This document shows, piece by piece, positions 9,262-16,156 of a DNA stretch of 64,000 nucleotides (within the stretch, counting starts at the first letter, position 1; each line of letters begins with the position of its first letter). The position numbers were made by a program, and so were the translations under genes. Source of the DNA: Rahnella sp. AA (GTDB taxonomy: Bacteria; Pseudomonadota; Gammaproteobacteria; Enterobacterales; Enterobacteriaceae); assembly GCF_002834385.1 (NCBI RefSeq), contig NZ_PITQ01000009.1, positions 113,249 to 177,248 on the forward strand, written 5' to 3'. Under the pieces are notes generated by a model. That model had not been told where the DNA came from. It saw only the letters and a list, made by a program, of their open reading frames with translations, and did no database searches.

Positions 9262-10601
9262 AAAAGCTCTTCATCCAGTTTTTTCTGTTACTCCTGGTCT
9301 GCTTTATGGTCATGGCAATGCTGGTCGGCCTGGTCTACAAAGTGACGGCTGAGAAAACAGGCCGGCAGTCAATGAATGACCTGATGAAGAGTTCGCTTTA
9401 CCTGATGCGAAGTGAACTTCGGGAAATCCCGATCAAAGACTGGAATAAGACCATCAATACGCTGGATCTTAACCTGTCGTTCAAACTGCACATCGAGCCA
9501 CTGGGTAAACGTAAACTTAGCCCGGTGCTCGATCAGCGTCTGAAAGACGGCGAGATTGTTGCACTTGATGATGAATATACATTTATACAACGCGTACCAC
9601 GCAGCCACTATGTGCTGGTCGTCGGCCCCATTCCTTATCTGTTTTATATGCATGAGATGCGGCTGCTCGATCTCGTTCTGCTGATGGTGATTGGGCTGTC
9701 TCTTGCATTGCCGGTGTTCCTGTGGATGCGTCCCCACTGGCAGGATCTGCTGAGGCTGGAGAATTCTGCACTGCGCCTGGGTAACGGACATCTCGATGAG
9801 CGTATCGATTTCGATTCCGCCTCCAGCCTGAACCGCCTGGGTATAGCCTTTAACCAGATGGCGGATAACATCAGCACGCTGGTTGCCAGCAAAAAATTGC
9901 TGATTGATGGTATCGCGCATGAATTACGGACACCGCTGGTTCGCCTTCGTTACCGTCTGGCCATCAGCGAGAATCTGCCAGAATCGGAACAAAACGCCAT
10001 CAACCGGGATATCGGTCAGCTCGAGGCACTGATTGACGAACTGCTGACCTATGCAAGGCTCGATCGCCCGCAAGTCACGCTCAATCTGGAAAACGTCAAT
10101 CTGGCTGAATGGCTGAAAGACAAAGTTGATGATTTCCGCATGATCACCGAGCGCACTATTCTTTACGACGTTCCGCACAATCACGATTTTGGCGGCGTTG
10201 ACTTACGTCTGATGGAACGGGTGCTGGACAATCTGGTGAATAACGGCCTGCGCTATTCGCAGGAAACATTGCGCGTCAGCCTCTGGCTTGATGGCGAACA
10301 GGCCTGCCTGCAAGTTGAAGATGACGGACCGGGCATTCCACCGGAAGAACGCGCCCGGATCTTTGAACCCTTTGTCCGCCTTGACCCAAGCCGCGACCGC
10401 GCAACGGGTGGCTGCGGGCTGGGGCTGGCGATTGTGCATTCCATTGCCGTTGCCTATCAGGGGCGCATCACTGTTGACAGCAGCCCACTGGGAGGTGCAA
10501 GCATGCGCTTCAGCTGGCCAGTAAAACCGACATTTAATCTGGCTGCAGAGCAGCCTAATATCGAAAATCAGGAAGGGAGCCACAATGACCATCGCCTATA
10601 A
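9258..10601 (+). CDS. rstB: Sensor histidine kinase RstB
   Basis: 447 residues, overlapping rstA by 4 bases. Two membrane helices flank a periplasmic sensor of about 100 residues (helices roughly 5-27 and 136-157). HAMP follows at about 158-210, then the HisKA dimerisation domain with phospho-His221 (GIAHELRTPLVRLRYR). The HATPase_c domain is at about 320-430 (N-box LVNNGLRYS, G1 DDGPGIP, G2 GGCGLGLAI). Cognate partner of RstA. The last 17 bases overlap the start of the downstream M32 carboxypeptidase gene, so all three may be co-transcribed. Confidence 0.95.
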   Translation: MKKLFIQFFLLLLVCFMVMAMLVGLVYKVTAEKTGRQSMNDLMKSSLYLMRSELREIPIKDWNKTINTLDLNLSFKLHIEPLGKRKLSPVLDQRLKDGEIVALDDEYTFIQRVPRSHYVLVVGPIPYLFYMHEMRLLDLVLLMVIGLSLALPVFLWMRPHWQDLLRLENSALRLGNGHLDERIDFDSASSLNRLGIAFNQMADNISTLVASKKLLIDGIAHELRTPLVRLRYRLAISENLPESEQNAINRDIGQLEALIDELLTYARLDRPQVTLNLENVNLAEWLKDKVDDFRMITERTILYDVPHNHDFGGVDLRLMERVLDNLVNNGLRYSQETLRVSLWLDGEQACLQVEDDGPGIPPEERARIFEPFVRLDPSRDRATGGCGLGLAIVHSIAVAYQGRITVDSSPLGGASMRFSWPVKPTFNLAAEQPNIENQEGSHNDHRL

Positions 10602-12066
10602 AAAATTGCACGACACCTTCGCCCGCCTGTCCCGTTTCAGCCATTTATCGGCGATCGCCGGCTGGGATGCGGCAGCTATGATGCCCCCGCAAGGCGGGCA
10701 GGCACGCTCTGAGGCACTGGCAGAACTCAGTGTTCTGACACATCAGATCCTCACGGCCAAACAGGTCGGCGAATGGCTGGAACAGGCCAGCGGCGAGCAG
10801 CTTAATGATGTGGAACAGGCGAACCTGCGTGAAATGCGTCGTCATTATCAGCAGGCAGCGCTGTTGCCGGAAAGCCTGGTAGAGGCAAAATCACTGGCCG
10901 GTGCACGTTGCGAGCAGGCATGGCGTATTCAGCGTAAATCCAACGACTGGGAAGGTTTCTCCGATAACCTGAAAGAAGTCGTGAAACTGAGCCGCGAAGA
11001 AGCCAGACTGCGCGCCGAAGCCGCCGGCATCAGCCGTTACGACGCCCTGCTCGATTTGTACGAGCCGGGCATGACGTCGCAAAAGCTTGACGTTCTGTTT
11101 GGTGATCTGAAAACCTGGCTGCCGGATCTGCTGCAAACCGTGGTAGAAAAGCAAAAAACCGAATCCCGCATTGCGCCGCAAGGCCCGTTTGATATCGAAA
11201 AGCAACGTCAGCTCGGCCTGAAAGTCATGGATCGCCTGGGCTTTAACTTCGATGCAGGTCGCCTGGATGTGAGTGCGCACCCGTTCTGCGGCGGCGTTCC
11301 TCAAGACGTACGTATCACCACGCGTTACAACGAAGATGAGTTCCTCAGCGCGATGATGGGTGTGATTCATGAAACCGGTCATGCGCGTTACGAACAAAAC
11401 CTGCCAAAAGAGTGGCTGGGCCAGCCGGTTTCCAACGCACGGTCGATGGGCGTTCACGAATCCCAAAGCCTGCTGTTTGAAATGCAACTGGGTTGCAGCG
11501 AACCGTTCCTGAAATCGGTGTACCCGCTGGTTATCGAGCAGTTCGGTCAGCGTCCCGGGCTGGATGAAAGCAATTTCATGAAGCTTAACCAGCGCGTCCA
11601 GCCGGGCTTTATCCGCGTTGACGCCGATGAACTCAGCTACCCGGCGCACGTCATCCTGCGTTATGAAATCGAAAAGGCGCTGATGGAAGGCGAAATCGAA
11701 GTCGATGATATTCCGGCCTTGTGGAACAGCAAGATGAAGGAATACTTGGGCATTGATACCGTCGGTAATTACCGCGACGGTTGTATGCAGGATATTCACT
11801 GGACCGACGGCGGATTCGGCTACTTCCCGACGTATACGCTGGGTGCAATGTATGCCGCACAGCTGTTCCAGTTCGCCAACAAAGCGATCCCGACTTTGCA
11901 GGATGATATCGCCCGCGGCGACCTGACAGCGCTCTTCCAGTGGTTACAGCAAAATATCTGGCAACACGGGAGCCGGTTTACCACCGACCAGCTGATTAAG
12001 AATGCCACCGGGGAGACGCTGAACCCGGGGTTCTTCAGGGCACACCTGGAGAATAGATACCTTTAA
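10585..12066 (+). CDS. M32-family metallocarboxypeptidase
   Basis: 493-residue zinc carboxypeptidase of the Thermus aquaticus carboxypeptidase (Taq) family, which removes C-terminal residues from peptides in the cytoplasm. The HEXXH zinc motif is HETGH at residues 262-266, followed by ARYEQNLP. Other M32 hallmarks are GVHESQSLLFE, the basic/acidic PGFIRVDADELSYPAH segment and a late MQDIHWTDGGFGYFPTY. Length is normal for M32. The start has a GGGAG Shine-Dalgarno and sits inside the rstB 3' end. No functional link to RstAB is known to me; co-expression is suggested only by the overlap. Confidence 0.93.
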   Translation: MTIAYKKLHDTFARLSRFSHLSAIAGWDAAAMMPPQGGQARSEALAELSVLTHQILTAKQVGEWLEQASGEQLNDVEQANLREMRRHYQQAALLPESLVEAKSLAGARCEQAWRIQRKSNDWEGFSDNLKEVVKLSREEARLRAEAAGISRYDALLDLYEPGMTSQKLDVLFGDLKTWLPDLLQTVVEKQKTESRIAPQGPFDIEKQRQLGLKVMDRLGFNFDAGRLDVSAHPFCGGVPQDVRITTRYNEDEFLSAMMGVIHETGHARYEQNLPKEWLGQPVSNARSMGVHESQSLLFEMQLGCSEPFLKSVYPLVIEQFGQRPGLDESNFMKLNQRVQPGFIRVDADELSYPAHVILRYEIEKALMEGEIEVDDIPALWNSKMKEYLGIDTVGNYRDGCMQDIHWTDGGFGYFPTYTLGAMYAAQLFQFANKAIPTLQDDIARGDLTALFQWLQQNIWQHGSRFTTDQLIKNATGETLNPGFFRAHLENRYL

Positions 12067-12157
12067 CGGTTGAGTAACTGGTTGCACCAGAGGCTTGATC
12101 GAGAAAATTTCGGTTTCTCAATTGCAGTGATTACTTAACTCGCTGCGCCGAAACCGC

Positions 12158-12187
12158 CAAAGAGGGAGGAAAGCGCCTCCCTCTTTG
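12158..12187. terminator. 12-bp perfect hairpin after the M32 gene
   Basis: Perfect inverted repeat: arms 12158-12169 and 12176-12187 (CAAAGAGGGAGG and its complement) with a six-base loop. The right arm ends in TTT, so a (possibly bidirectional) terminator is likely. It is about 90 bases after the M32 stop. A smaller hairpin (GAGAAA/TTTCTC) sits at 12101-12119. Confidence 0.65.
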
Positions 12188-12532
12188 ATCTCCCACGCTT
12201 TTTCCCAACACGCGCTCCGCTCGCTGGCTATGTTTCAGATGCCACAGCTATTGCCGCGAAAACTTGCCGCTGCGCGGTTCCCTCACTGGGTTTCGAGCCA
12301 CAGGTCTCGAAACGCTGCGTTCGGCAAGCCTTCTGAAAGCGGCCAGAAACTTTCTAACTCGCAACCTCACTGCTGATTGTTATCTAAATAATGCAGTTGA
12401 ATTTAGATAAGCCGCCAGTGCCACGGCACCGGTACATGAAAAACCAAAATTTCACCTTTCCAAAAGGTATCGAGCCGCCAGCGCTGCAACCCCACCGCAT
12501 AACCCACTGATTTCCCTGAAATCCCCAGTTTG
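12188..12532. repeat. Non-coding interval with nested inverted repeats; candidate dispersed repeat
   Basis: No gene seen. Visible structure: CTTGCCG at 12263-12269 pairs with CGGCAAG at 12322-12328, enclosing a perfect 8-bp hairpin GTTTCGAG/CTCGAAAC (12290-12297 with 12306-12313). Further right, GCCGCCAG occurs near 12409 and again near 12473, and GTGCC/GGCAC forms a small hairpin between them. Short frames here have no ribosome sites and look fortuitous. The pattern suggests a mobile intergenic repeat or a structured RNA, not a protein gene. Confidence 0.4.
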
Positions 12533-12546
12533 TACATTCCGTTACA
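12533..12546 (+). promoter_or_regulatory. RstA box upstream of asr
   Basis: TACATTCCGTTACA matches the published RstA box TACATNTNGTTACA at every fixed position except one (C in place of T at position 7). It lies 107 bases before the asr ATG and about 20 bases upstream of the candidate -35. Activation of asr by RstA is established in E. coli; here the rstAB genes themselves are 2-4 kb upstream. Confidence 0.8.
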
Positions 12547-12565
12547 CGCCGAAACCAATCACTTA

Positions 12566-12594
12566 CGGACAAGCTGATCCAACCCGCCTAGTAT
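12566..12594 (+). promoter_or_regulatory. Candidate asr promoter
   Basis: CGGACA (12566-12571, 4 of 6 matches to the -35), 17-base spacer, TAGTAT (12589-12594, 4 of 6 matches to the -10). Imperfect elements fit an activator-dependent promoter. The implied leader is about 50 bases. Confidence 0.5.
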
Positions 12595-12653
12595 TCTCCA
12601 TACCGGCCCCGCAGTGGGGTGGACACTTAAACAGAAATTCTGAGGAATTAAAG

Positions 12654-13016
12654 ATGAAAAAAGTATTAGCTCTGGTTGTTGCCGCTGCAATGGGCCTGTC
12701 TTCTGTCGCTTTCGCTGCTGAAACTACTGCGGCTCCTGCGCCAGCTGCTGCAGCAACTACCGCTGCTCCTGCTGCTAAGCACGTTACTAAGCACAAGACC
12801 CACAAGAAAGTAGCTCAGAAAGCTCAAGCTGCTAAAAAACACAAAAAAGCGGCTAAGAAAGCTGCTCCGGTAGCTCAGAAAGCTCAGGCTGCTAAAAAAC
12901 ACGTGAAACACGCTAAAAAAGCTGCTCCGGTAGCTCAGAAAGCGCAGGCTGCTAAAAAACACGTAAAACATGCTAAGAAAGCTGCACCAGCTGCAAAAGC
13001 AACTCCAGCAGCATAA
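12654..13016 (+). CDS. asr: Acid shock protein Asr
   Basis: 120 residues: a signal peptide (about 1-21, ending AFA), an Ala/Pro/Thr-rich stretch, then a very basic Lys/His/Ala repeat region. Asr is a periplasmic, intrinsically disordered, highly basic protein induced strongly at low pH and needed for acid adaptation. The repeat region holds three tandem units of 20 residues ([11 protein letters not shown] then K/H/A-rich). AGGAATTAAAG before the ATG gives a good ribosome site. Upstream RstA box and the downstream ydgU-like and ydgD genes reproduce the E. coli neighbourhood. Confidence 0.96.
   Translation: MKKVLALVVAAAMGLSSVAFAAETTAAPAPAAAATTAAPAAKHVTKHKTHKKVAQKAQAAKKHKKAAKKAAPVAQKAQAAKKHVKHAKKAAPVAQKAQAAKKHVKHAKKAAPAAKATPAA
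12810..12989 (+). repeat. Three tandem 60-bp repeats inside asr
   Basis: Units at 12810-12869, 12870-12929 and 12930-12989, each beginning GTAGCTCAGAAAG and encoding a Lys/Ala/His-rich 20-residue module. The second and third are most alike. In-frame repeats of this kind change copy number easily and would alter Asr length. Confidence 0.9.
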
Positions 13017-13075
13017 GTAGTCAGTAAGAAGTCTTTGTGAGCGTATCCACTCACCATTATCAAGACTGATGATTT

Positions 13076-13102
13076 AACACCCGGTTCGCCGGGTGTTTTT
13101 TT
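13076..13102 (+). terminator. Intrinsic terminator of asr
   Basis: AACACCCGG, UUCG tetraloop, CCGGGTGTT, then a T-run: a perfect 9-bp stem. It separates asr from the ydgU-like small gene, so the latter depends on read-through or its own promoter. Confidence 0.95.
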
Positions 13103-13135
13103 CTCCGGTTTTCTATCTTGAGGTACTGATGGAAG

Positions 13136-13216
13136 ATGCTGCGCCGATACCTGTTCGAAATCACCCTGTGCTTCCTGATCCTCTTAGGCTTGATCACCCT
13201 GTTCTTCTACTTCTGA
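13136..13216 (+). CDS. ydgU: YdgU-like small membrane protein, 26 aa
   Basis: A 26-codon frame encodes a basic N-terminus (MLRRYLFE) followed by one continuous hydrophobic helix ending FFYF. E. coli has a small acid-inducible membrane protein, YdgU, of about this size and pattern (basic start, RY.FE, Leu/Ile-rich helix) in the same position between asr and ydgD; that comparison is from memory. The ATG at 13136 is the only possible start because an in-frame TGA precedes it at 13127. The Shine-Dalgarno is GAGG at 13120-13123, rather distant (12 bases), with GGAAG abutting the ATG. Too short to be certain, but position and composition both support it. Confidence 0.7.
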   Translation: MLRRYLFEITLCFLILLGLITLFFYF

Positions 13217-13355
13217 AATACCCTGAGATGACGTCCGTCGTCTGTTCAAAAGACTGAGTTATCAGACAAAATTACCCATCTCGAAAGATAACCGTCTATA
13301 ATCGTCCCATAATAACTGGTTTCCGGGTTCTCCCTGTTTTCAAGGTCAGAATGTT

Positions 13356-14237
13356 ATGCGCATCGCATTACCGCTGTTTTTGTGCTTTTTCTGTGTTACC
13401 GCCACTCCTTTCGTTCATGCAGATTCCCCGGATACTGCAGATACCGACGCACCGTCTATCAGCGTAAAAGAAAAAACGGCACTGTTTTTCGGCCACGATC
13501 AGCGGACACAAATCGCTGCATCGGCACAATGGCCGTGGCAGGCCATTGGCCAGATAGAAACGGAGAGCGGCAATTTATGCACCGCAACGCTCATTTCTAA
13601 ACATCTGGTTCTCACTGCCGGTCACTGCGTTCTTGCCCCTCCGGGCAAAATAGACAAAGTGATTGCCCTGCGTTTTATTTCTCACAAACAGAAATGGCGT
13701 TACCAGATCACGGCATTACAAACGCTGGTCGACCCGAAACTGGGCAAAAAACTTAAAGCAGACGGCGATGGCTGGATTGTTCCCCCCAAAGCTGCGCCTT
13801 TTGATTTTGCCCTCATCCGGCTGACCGATGAAAAGCTGGCATTACCTATCAGGCCTTTACCGCTATGGGAAGGTTCGCGCGACGATCTGACCAATGTGCT
13901 TAAACAGGAAGGCAGAAAAATCACGCAGGCAGGCTATCCGGAAGATCATCTGGATGATTTGTATGTGCATCAGGACTGTCTGATCACCGGATGGGCACAA
14001 CCGGGTGTATTATCGCACCGCTGCGATACGTTGCCTGGCGACAGTGGTTCTCCGTTGCTGTTGAAAAATGCAGATGGCTGGTCTCTGGTGGCGATTCAAA
14101 GTTCCGCGCCTGCCGCACAAGACCGGTATCTGGCCGACAACCGTGCGCTGGCCGTGCCTGCAATCCGTGATGCGCTCAATACCTTGTCTTCTGGTGTCAT
14201 CAGTGCAAGCCCGGCAGCGCCAGCAACTACGCCCTAG
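13356..14237 (+). CDS. ydgD: Trypsin-like serine protease YdgD
   Basis: 293-residue secreted S1-family protease with a signal peptide (about 1-22, ending VHA). The catalytic triad is His90 (LTAGHC), Asp150 (PFDFALIRL) and Ser230 ([10 protein letters not shown]). Location is expected to be periplasmic. It follows asr and the ydgU-like gene as in E. coli. YdgD's substrate is unknown; Asr is proteolytically processed in E. coli, so a link is conceivable but unproven. A terminator follows 25 bases after the stop. Confidence 0.92.
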   Translation: MRIALPLFLCFFCVTATPFVHADSPDTADTDAPSISVKEKTALFFGHDQRTQIAASAQWPWQAIGQIETESGNLCTATLISKHLVLTAGHCVLAPPGKIDKVIALRFISHKQKWRYQITALQTLVDPKLGKKLKADGDGWIVPPKAAPFDFALIRLTDEKLALPIRPLPLWEGSRDDLTNVLKQEGRKITQAGYPEDHLDDLYVHQDCLITGWAQPGVLSHRCDTLPGDSGSPLLLKNADGWSLVAIQSSAPAAQDRYLADNRALAVPAIRDALNTLSSGVISASPAAPATTP

Positions 14238-14262
14238 ACGCTAATACCGTGATATGAGATAT

Positions 14263-14296
14263 AAAAAACCGCCGTAGAGAACTGAGGCGGTTTTTT
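14263..14296 (+). terminator. Intrinsic terminator of ydgD
   Basis: CCGCC/GGCGG stem extended by an A-run on the left and a six-T run on the right, with a loop of about 12 bases. It may work in both directions. Confidence 0.85.
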
Positions 14297-14615
14297 CATT
14301 TCAGGGGGCCGGTTAAATCAGTTGTTCCATTGTCTGTATATTGCATTATAAGAAATATAATCTTTTTAATTTCATACATTATTATTTATTATCAGCAAGT
14401 TAACTTTTCACTTATCTACCCAGCTCAACTTTAAACACCCTTTTGGGTGCCCCATCTATGCCCCTGTTTTGGCCTCTGAAATCCAACGTTGGATCTTCGT
14501 CAACCATCAATAATAAACTTCTGAAAATCATTTCCCCATCATTCGATTCATTGCTCTCTGATATCTCCGGGCGTACGTTTACTCAAATTTTCATAAACTC
14601 AAGGAGATAAGAGAA
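14297..14615. other. AT-rich interval upstream of hcp
   Basis: 319 bases, markedly AT-rich between 14335 and 14420, with no gene seen. It presumably carries the hcp promoter; no clear pair of promoter elements could be chosen. AAGGAG at 14601-14606 is the hcp ribosome site, nine bases before the ATG. Confidence 0.5.
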
Positions 14616-15098
14616 ATGGCAATTCCAGCTTACTTATGGCTCAAAGATGACGGCGGTGCGCTGATTAAAGGCGGGGTTGATGTTAAAGACAGGGAATACA
14701 GTATTGAAGTGAAAGGATTTCATCACAACCTGATGATCCCAACTGATAACGCTACAGGGAAAGTCACAGCCACACGCATGCATTCCCCTTTGCTGATCGT
14801 AAAAGATTTCGATTGCTCAAGCCCATATATTTACAAGGCTGTGGCGACAGGCCAGAACCTCGAATCAGCTGAGATTAAATGGTACCGCATTAATGATGCC
14901 GGTCAGGAAGTGGAATATTTCAACATGCTTTTGGAGAAAGTGCGGATAGTTTCTATTTCTCCGGCAATGGCCGCAGCCAGCAATCCAAATGAGAACCATA
15001 TGGAAACGGTTGAAATCCGTTACGAGAAAATTACCTGGAAGCACAACGACGGCAATATTATTTTTGCCGATTCGTGGAATGACCGTCAGACAGCTTAG
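14616..15098 (+). CDS. hcp: Hcp-family type VI secretion tube protein
   Basis: 160 residues, full Hcp length. Hcp family features: N-terminal AIPAYLWLKDDGG, central VTATRMHSPLLIVKDFDCSSPYIYKAVATG and C-terminal METVEIRYEKITWKH. Hcp hexamers stack into the inner tube of the type VI secretion system and carry small effectors in their lumen. No other T6SS structural gene (vgrG, PAAR, tss) is in the window, so this is an orphan hcp of the kind that usually sits beside cargo genes. Its stop faces a candidate immunity and effector pair across a shared hairpin at 15102-15123. Confidence 0.93.
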   Translation: MAIPAYLWLKDDGGALIKGGVDVKDREYSIEVKGFHHNLMIPTDNATGKVTATRMHSPLLIVKDFDCSSPYIYKAVATGQNLESAEIKWYRINDAGQEVEYFNMLLEKVRIVSISPAMAAASNPNENHMETVEIRYEKITWKHNDGNIIFADSWNDRQTA

Positions 15099-15101
15099 TT
15101 T

Positions 15102-15123
15102 GAAAGGGGCGAAAGCCCCTTTC
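15102..15123. terminator. Bidirectional terminator between hcp and the DUF1493 gene
   Basis: GAAAGGGGC, GAAA tetraloop, GCCCCTTTC: a perfect 9-bp stem with short T-rich/A-rich flanks, placed between convergent stops (15098 and 15125). Confidence 0.88.
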
Positions 15124-15124
15124 T

Positions 15125-15475
15125 TTAATCATCGTAAAACCATCGCCCAACTTTAACAGCTTCAATAATCATTTCGACGGTTAGCGGTTTTAACTCGCGT
15201 TGTGGCAGTTTCTTTTGCCAAAACGCTCTCTCCGCTTCGTAATAATTTAACATGTCAAAATGTGAGTAATCGACGCTGTACTTAGTGAAAACGTCCACAA
15301 GCATGTCTTCGGCGTCTTCGGGAAGTAAGTTAAATTCCCCTTCGTTTATGCCCCAGTGCTTTTGAACAGGAACAATTTCAGGGTCACGCCAGCTCTTTCT
15401 GAAACCATAATGCTTGGTCAAATATTCACAAATTTCCGTTTCAAAATCCCTCTCGCCCATTAGAAATACGTCCAT
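15125..15475 (-). CDS. DUF1493 family protein, candidate immunity protein
   Basis: 116 residues, acidic, with the DUF1493 pattern (LLPEDAEDMLVDVFTKYSVD then HFDMLNYYEAE). The fold is not known to me, but members are small cytosolic proteins often found next to toxin-like genes in enterobacteria. Its start lies inside the end of the upstream 155-residue gene (16-base overlap), an arrangement typical of effector/immunity pairs. The convergent hcp gene strengthens that reading. Immunity function is an inference from context. Confidence 0.72.
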   Translation of the reverse strand: MDVFLMGERDFETEICEYLTKHYGFRKSWRDPEIVPVQKHWGINEGEFNLLPEDAEDMLVDVFTKYSVDYSHFDMLNYYEAERAFWQKKLPQRELKPLTVEMIIEAVKVGRWFYDD

Positions 15476-15927
15476 GCAATTCGGTGTTCAGGTCTTGCGA
15501 TGAGGTTGTATTTGTTTCTGGTACTCCTACCAACCATTTCAAGCATGATGACAATCTGCGCGTATCCCAACCACGGGATCCAGCGACCAATAAAAGGAGC
15601 CAATTTGCTAGTTGGAACAAGTTTTATTTTTGCTCCTTTTCCCATAGGGGCTGAGAGTCTTAAACCGAAAGGTATTCTTTTCTCTTTAAGTAAGGCGCGT
15701 GCCAGCTTAGATACAACGCTTGTTCCAGGTGTGTTGTTTATTGCGGAAAGTTTCCCTGATACAGGAATCCATGGCTGGCCTCCTAAAATCATCGCTGTCG
15801 TGGTTACATCTAAACCAAGGTGTTCTGATAACCGTTCTACGTAGATGAGCAAGAATAATTCCTGAGCAGTTACATTCGCATGACCATGGTAGAAATAAGT
15901 CCCACCCAACTCTTCGGTAGTATCCAT
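15460..15927 (-). CDS. Candidate T6SS cargo effector, unknown family
   Basis: About 155 residues from the ATG at 15927 (a TTG two codons upstream is an alternative; neither has a strong ribosome site). No signal peptide. A Gly/Pro-containing middle (ILGGQPWIPVSGKLS, NNTPGTSVVSKLARALL) resembles small toxin-like proteins found in enterobacterial T6SS islands, by memory only. A hydrophobic segment at roughly 105-130 (FIGRWIPWLGYAQIVIMLEM) could insert in a membrane. No nuclease, lipase or amidase motif is visible. The overlap with a DUF1493 gene and the neighbouring orphan hcp suggest a membrane-acting cargo effector. Base composition is lower in GC than hrpA next door, which suggests acquisition. 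Confidence 0.6.
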   Translation of the reverse strand: MDTTEELGGTYFYHGHANVTAQELFLLIYVERLSEHLGLDVTTTAMILGGQPWIPVSGKLSAINNTPGTSVVSKLARALLKEKRIPFGLRLSAPMGKGAKIKLVPTSKLAPFIGRWIPWLGYAQIVIMLEMVGRSTRNKYNLIARPEHRIAWTYF

Positions 15928-15954
15928 TCTCAATATCCATTTGATTAGAAGGGT

Positions 15955-16101
15955 TTAAGAATACGCCGCGCTTAAACCACTTTCAATAAATCGAATGAAC
16001 GTCTCCATGTCTGGCTCATCAAGAGATTGCAAAAACAGGGATGAATGAAATGATAATGAACAGGTCAAACTAATCGATGCAAAAATGGCACTATAAGGCA
16101 T
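15955..16101 (-). CDS. Small open reading frame, 48 aa, possible remnant
   Basis: A 48-codon frame lies 27 bases upstream of the candidate effector on the same strand. It begins MPYSAIFASISLTC and ends in an acidic, helix-like tail (DEPDMETFIRFIESGLSAAYS). The ribosome site is weak (GGGG three bases before the ATG), and the frame stays open about 14 codons further upstream without another start. It could be a real small protein, or the 3' remnant of a larger gene lost during insertion of this block. No family recognised. Confidence 0.35.
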   Translation of the reverse strand: MPYSAIFASISLTCSLSFHSSLFLQSLDEPDMETFIRFIESGLSAAYS

Positions 16102-16156
16102 CAGCCCCAGAGTGCCACTAAGGGAAAATCGGTAATTTTAAAGCCAATAAATACAA

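Noticed and set aside
10891..11799. 302-codon antisense frame inside the M32 gene
   Set aside because: Shadow of the carboxypeptidase; no motif, no start signal.
12384..12572. 62-codon frame on the minus strand upstream of asr
   Set aside because: No ribosome site, odd Trp/Cys/Phe-rich composition, and it covers the RstA box; more likely part of an intergenic repeat.
12810..12989. CRISPR-like array from evenly spaced 60-bp repeats
   Set aside because: The units are contiguous, in frame and encode the Asr repeats; there are no spacers.
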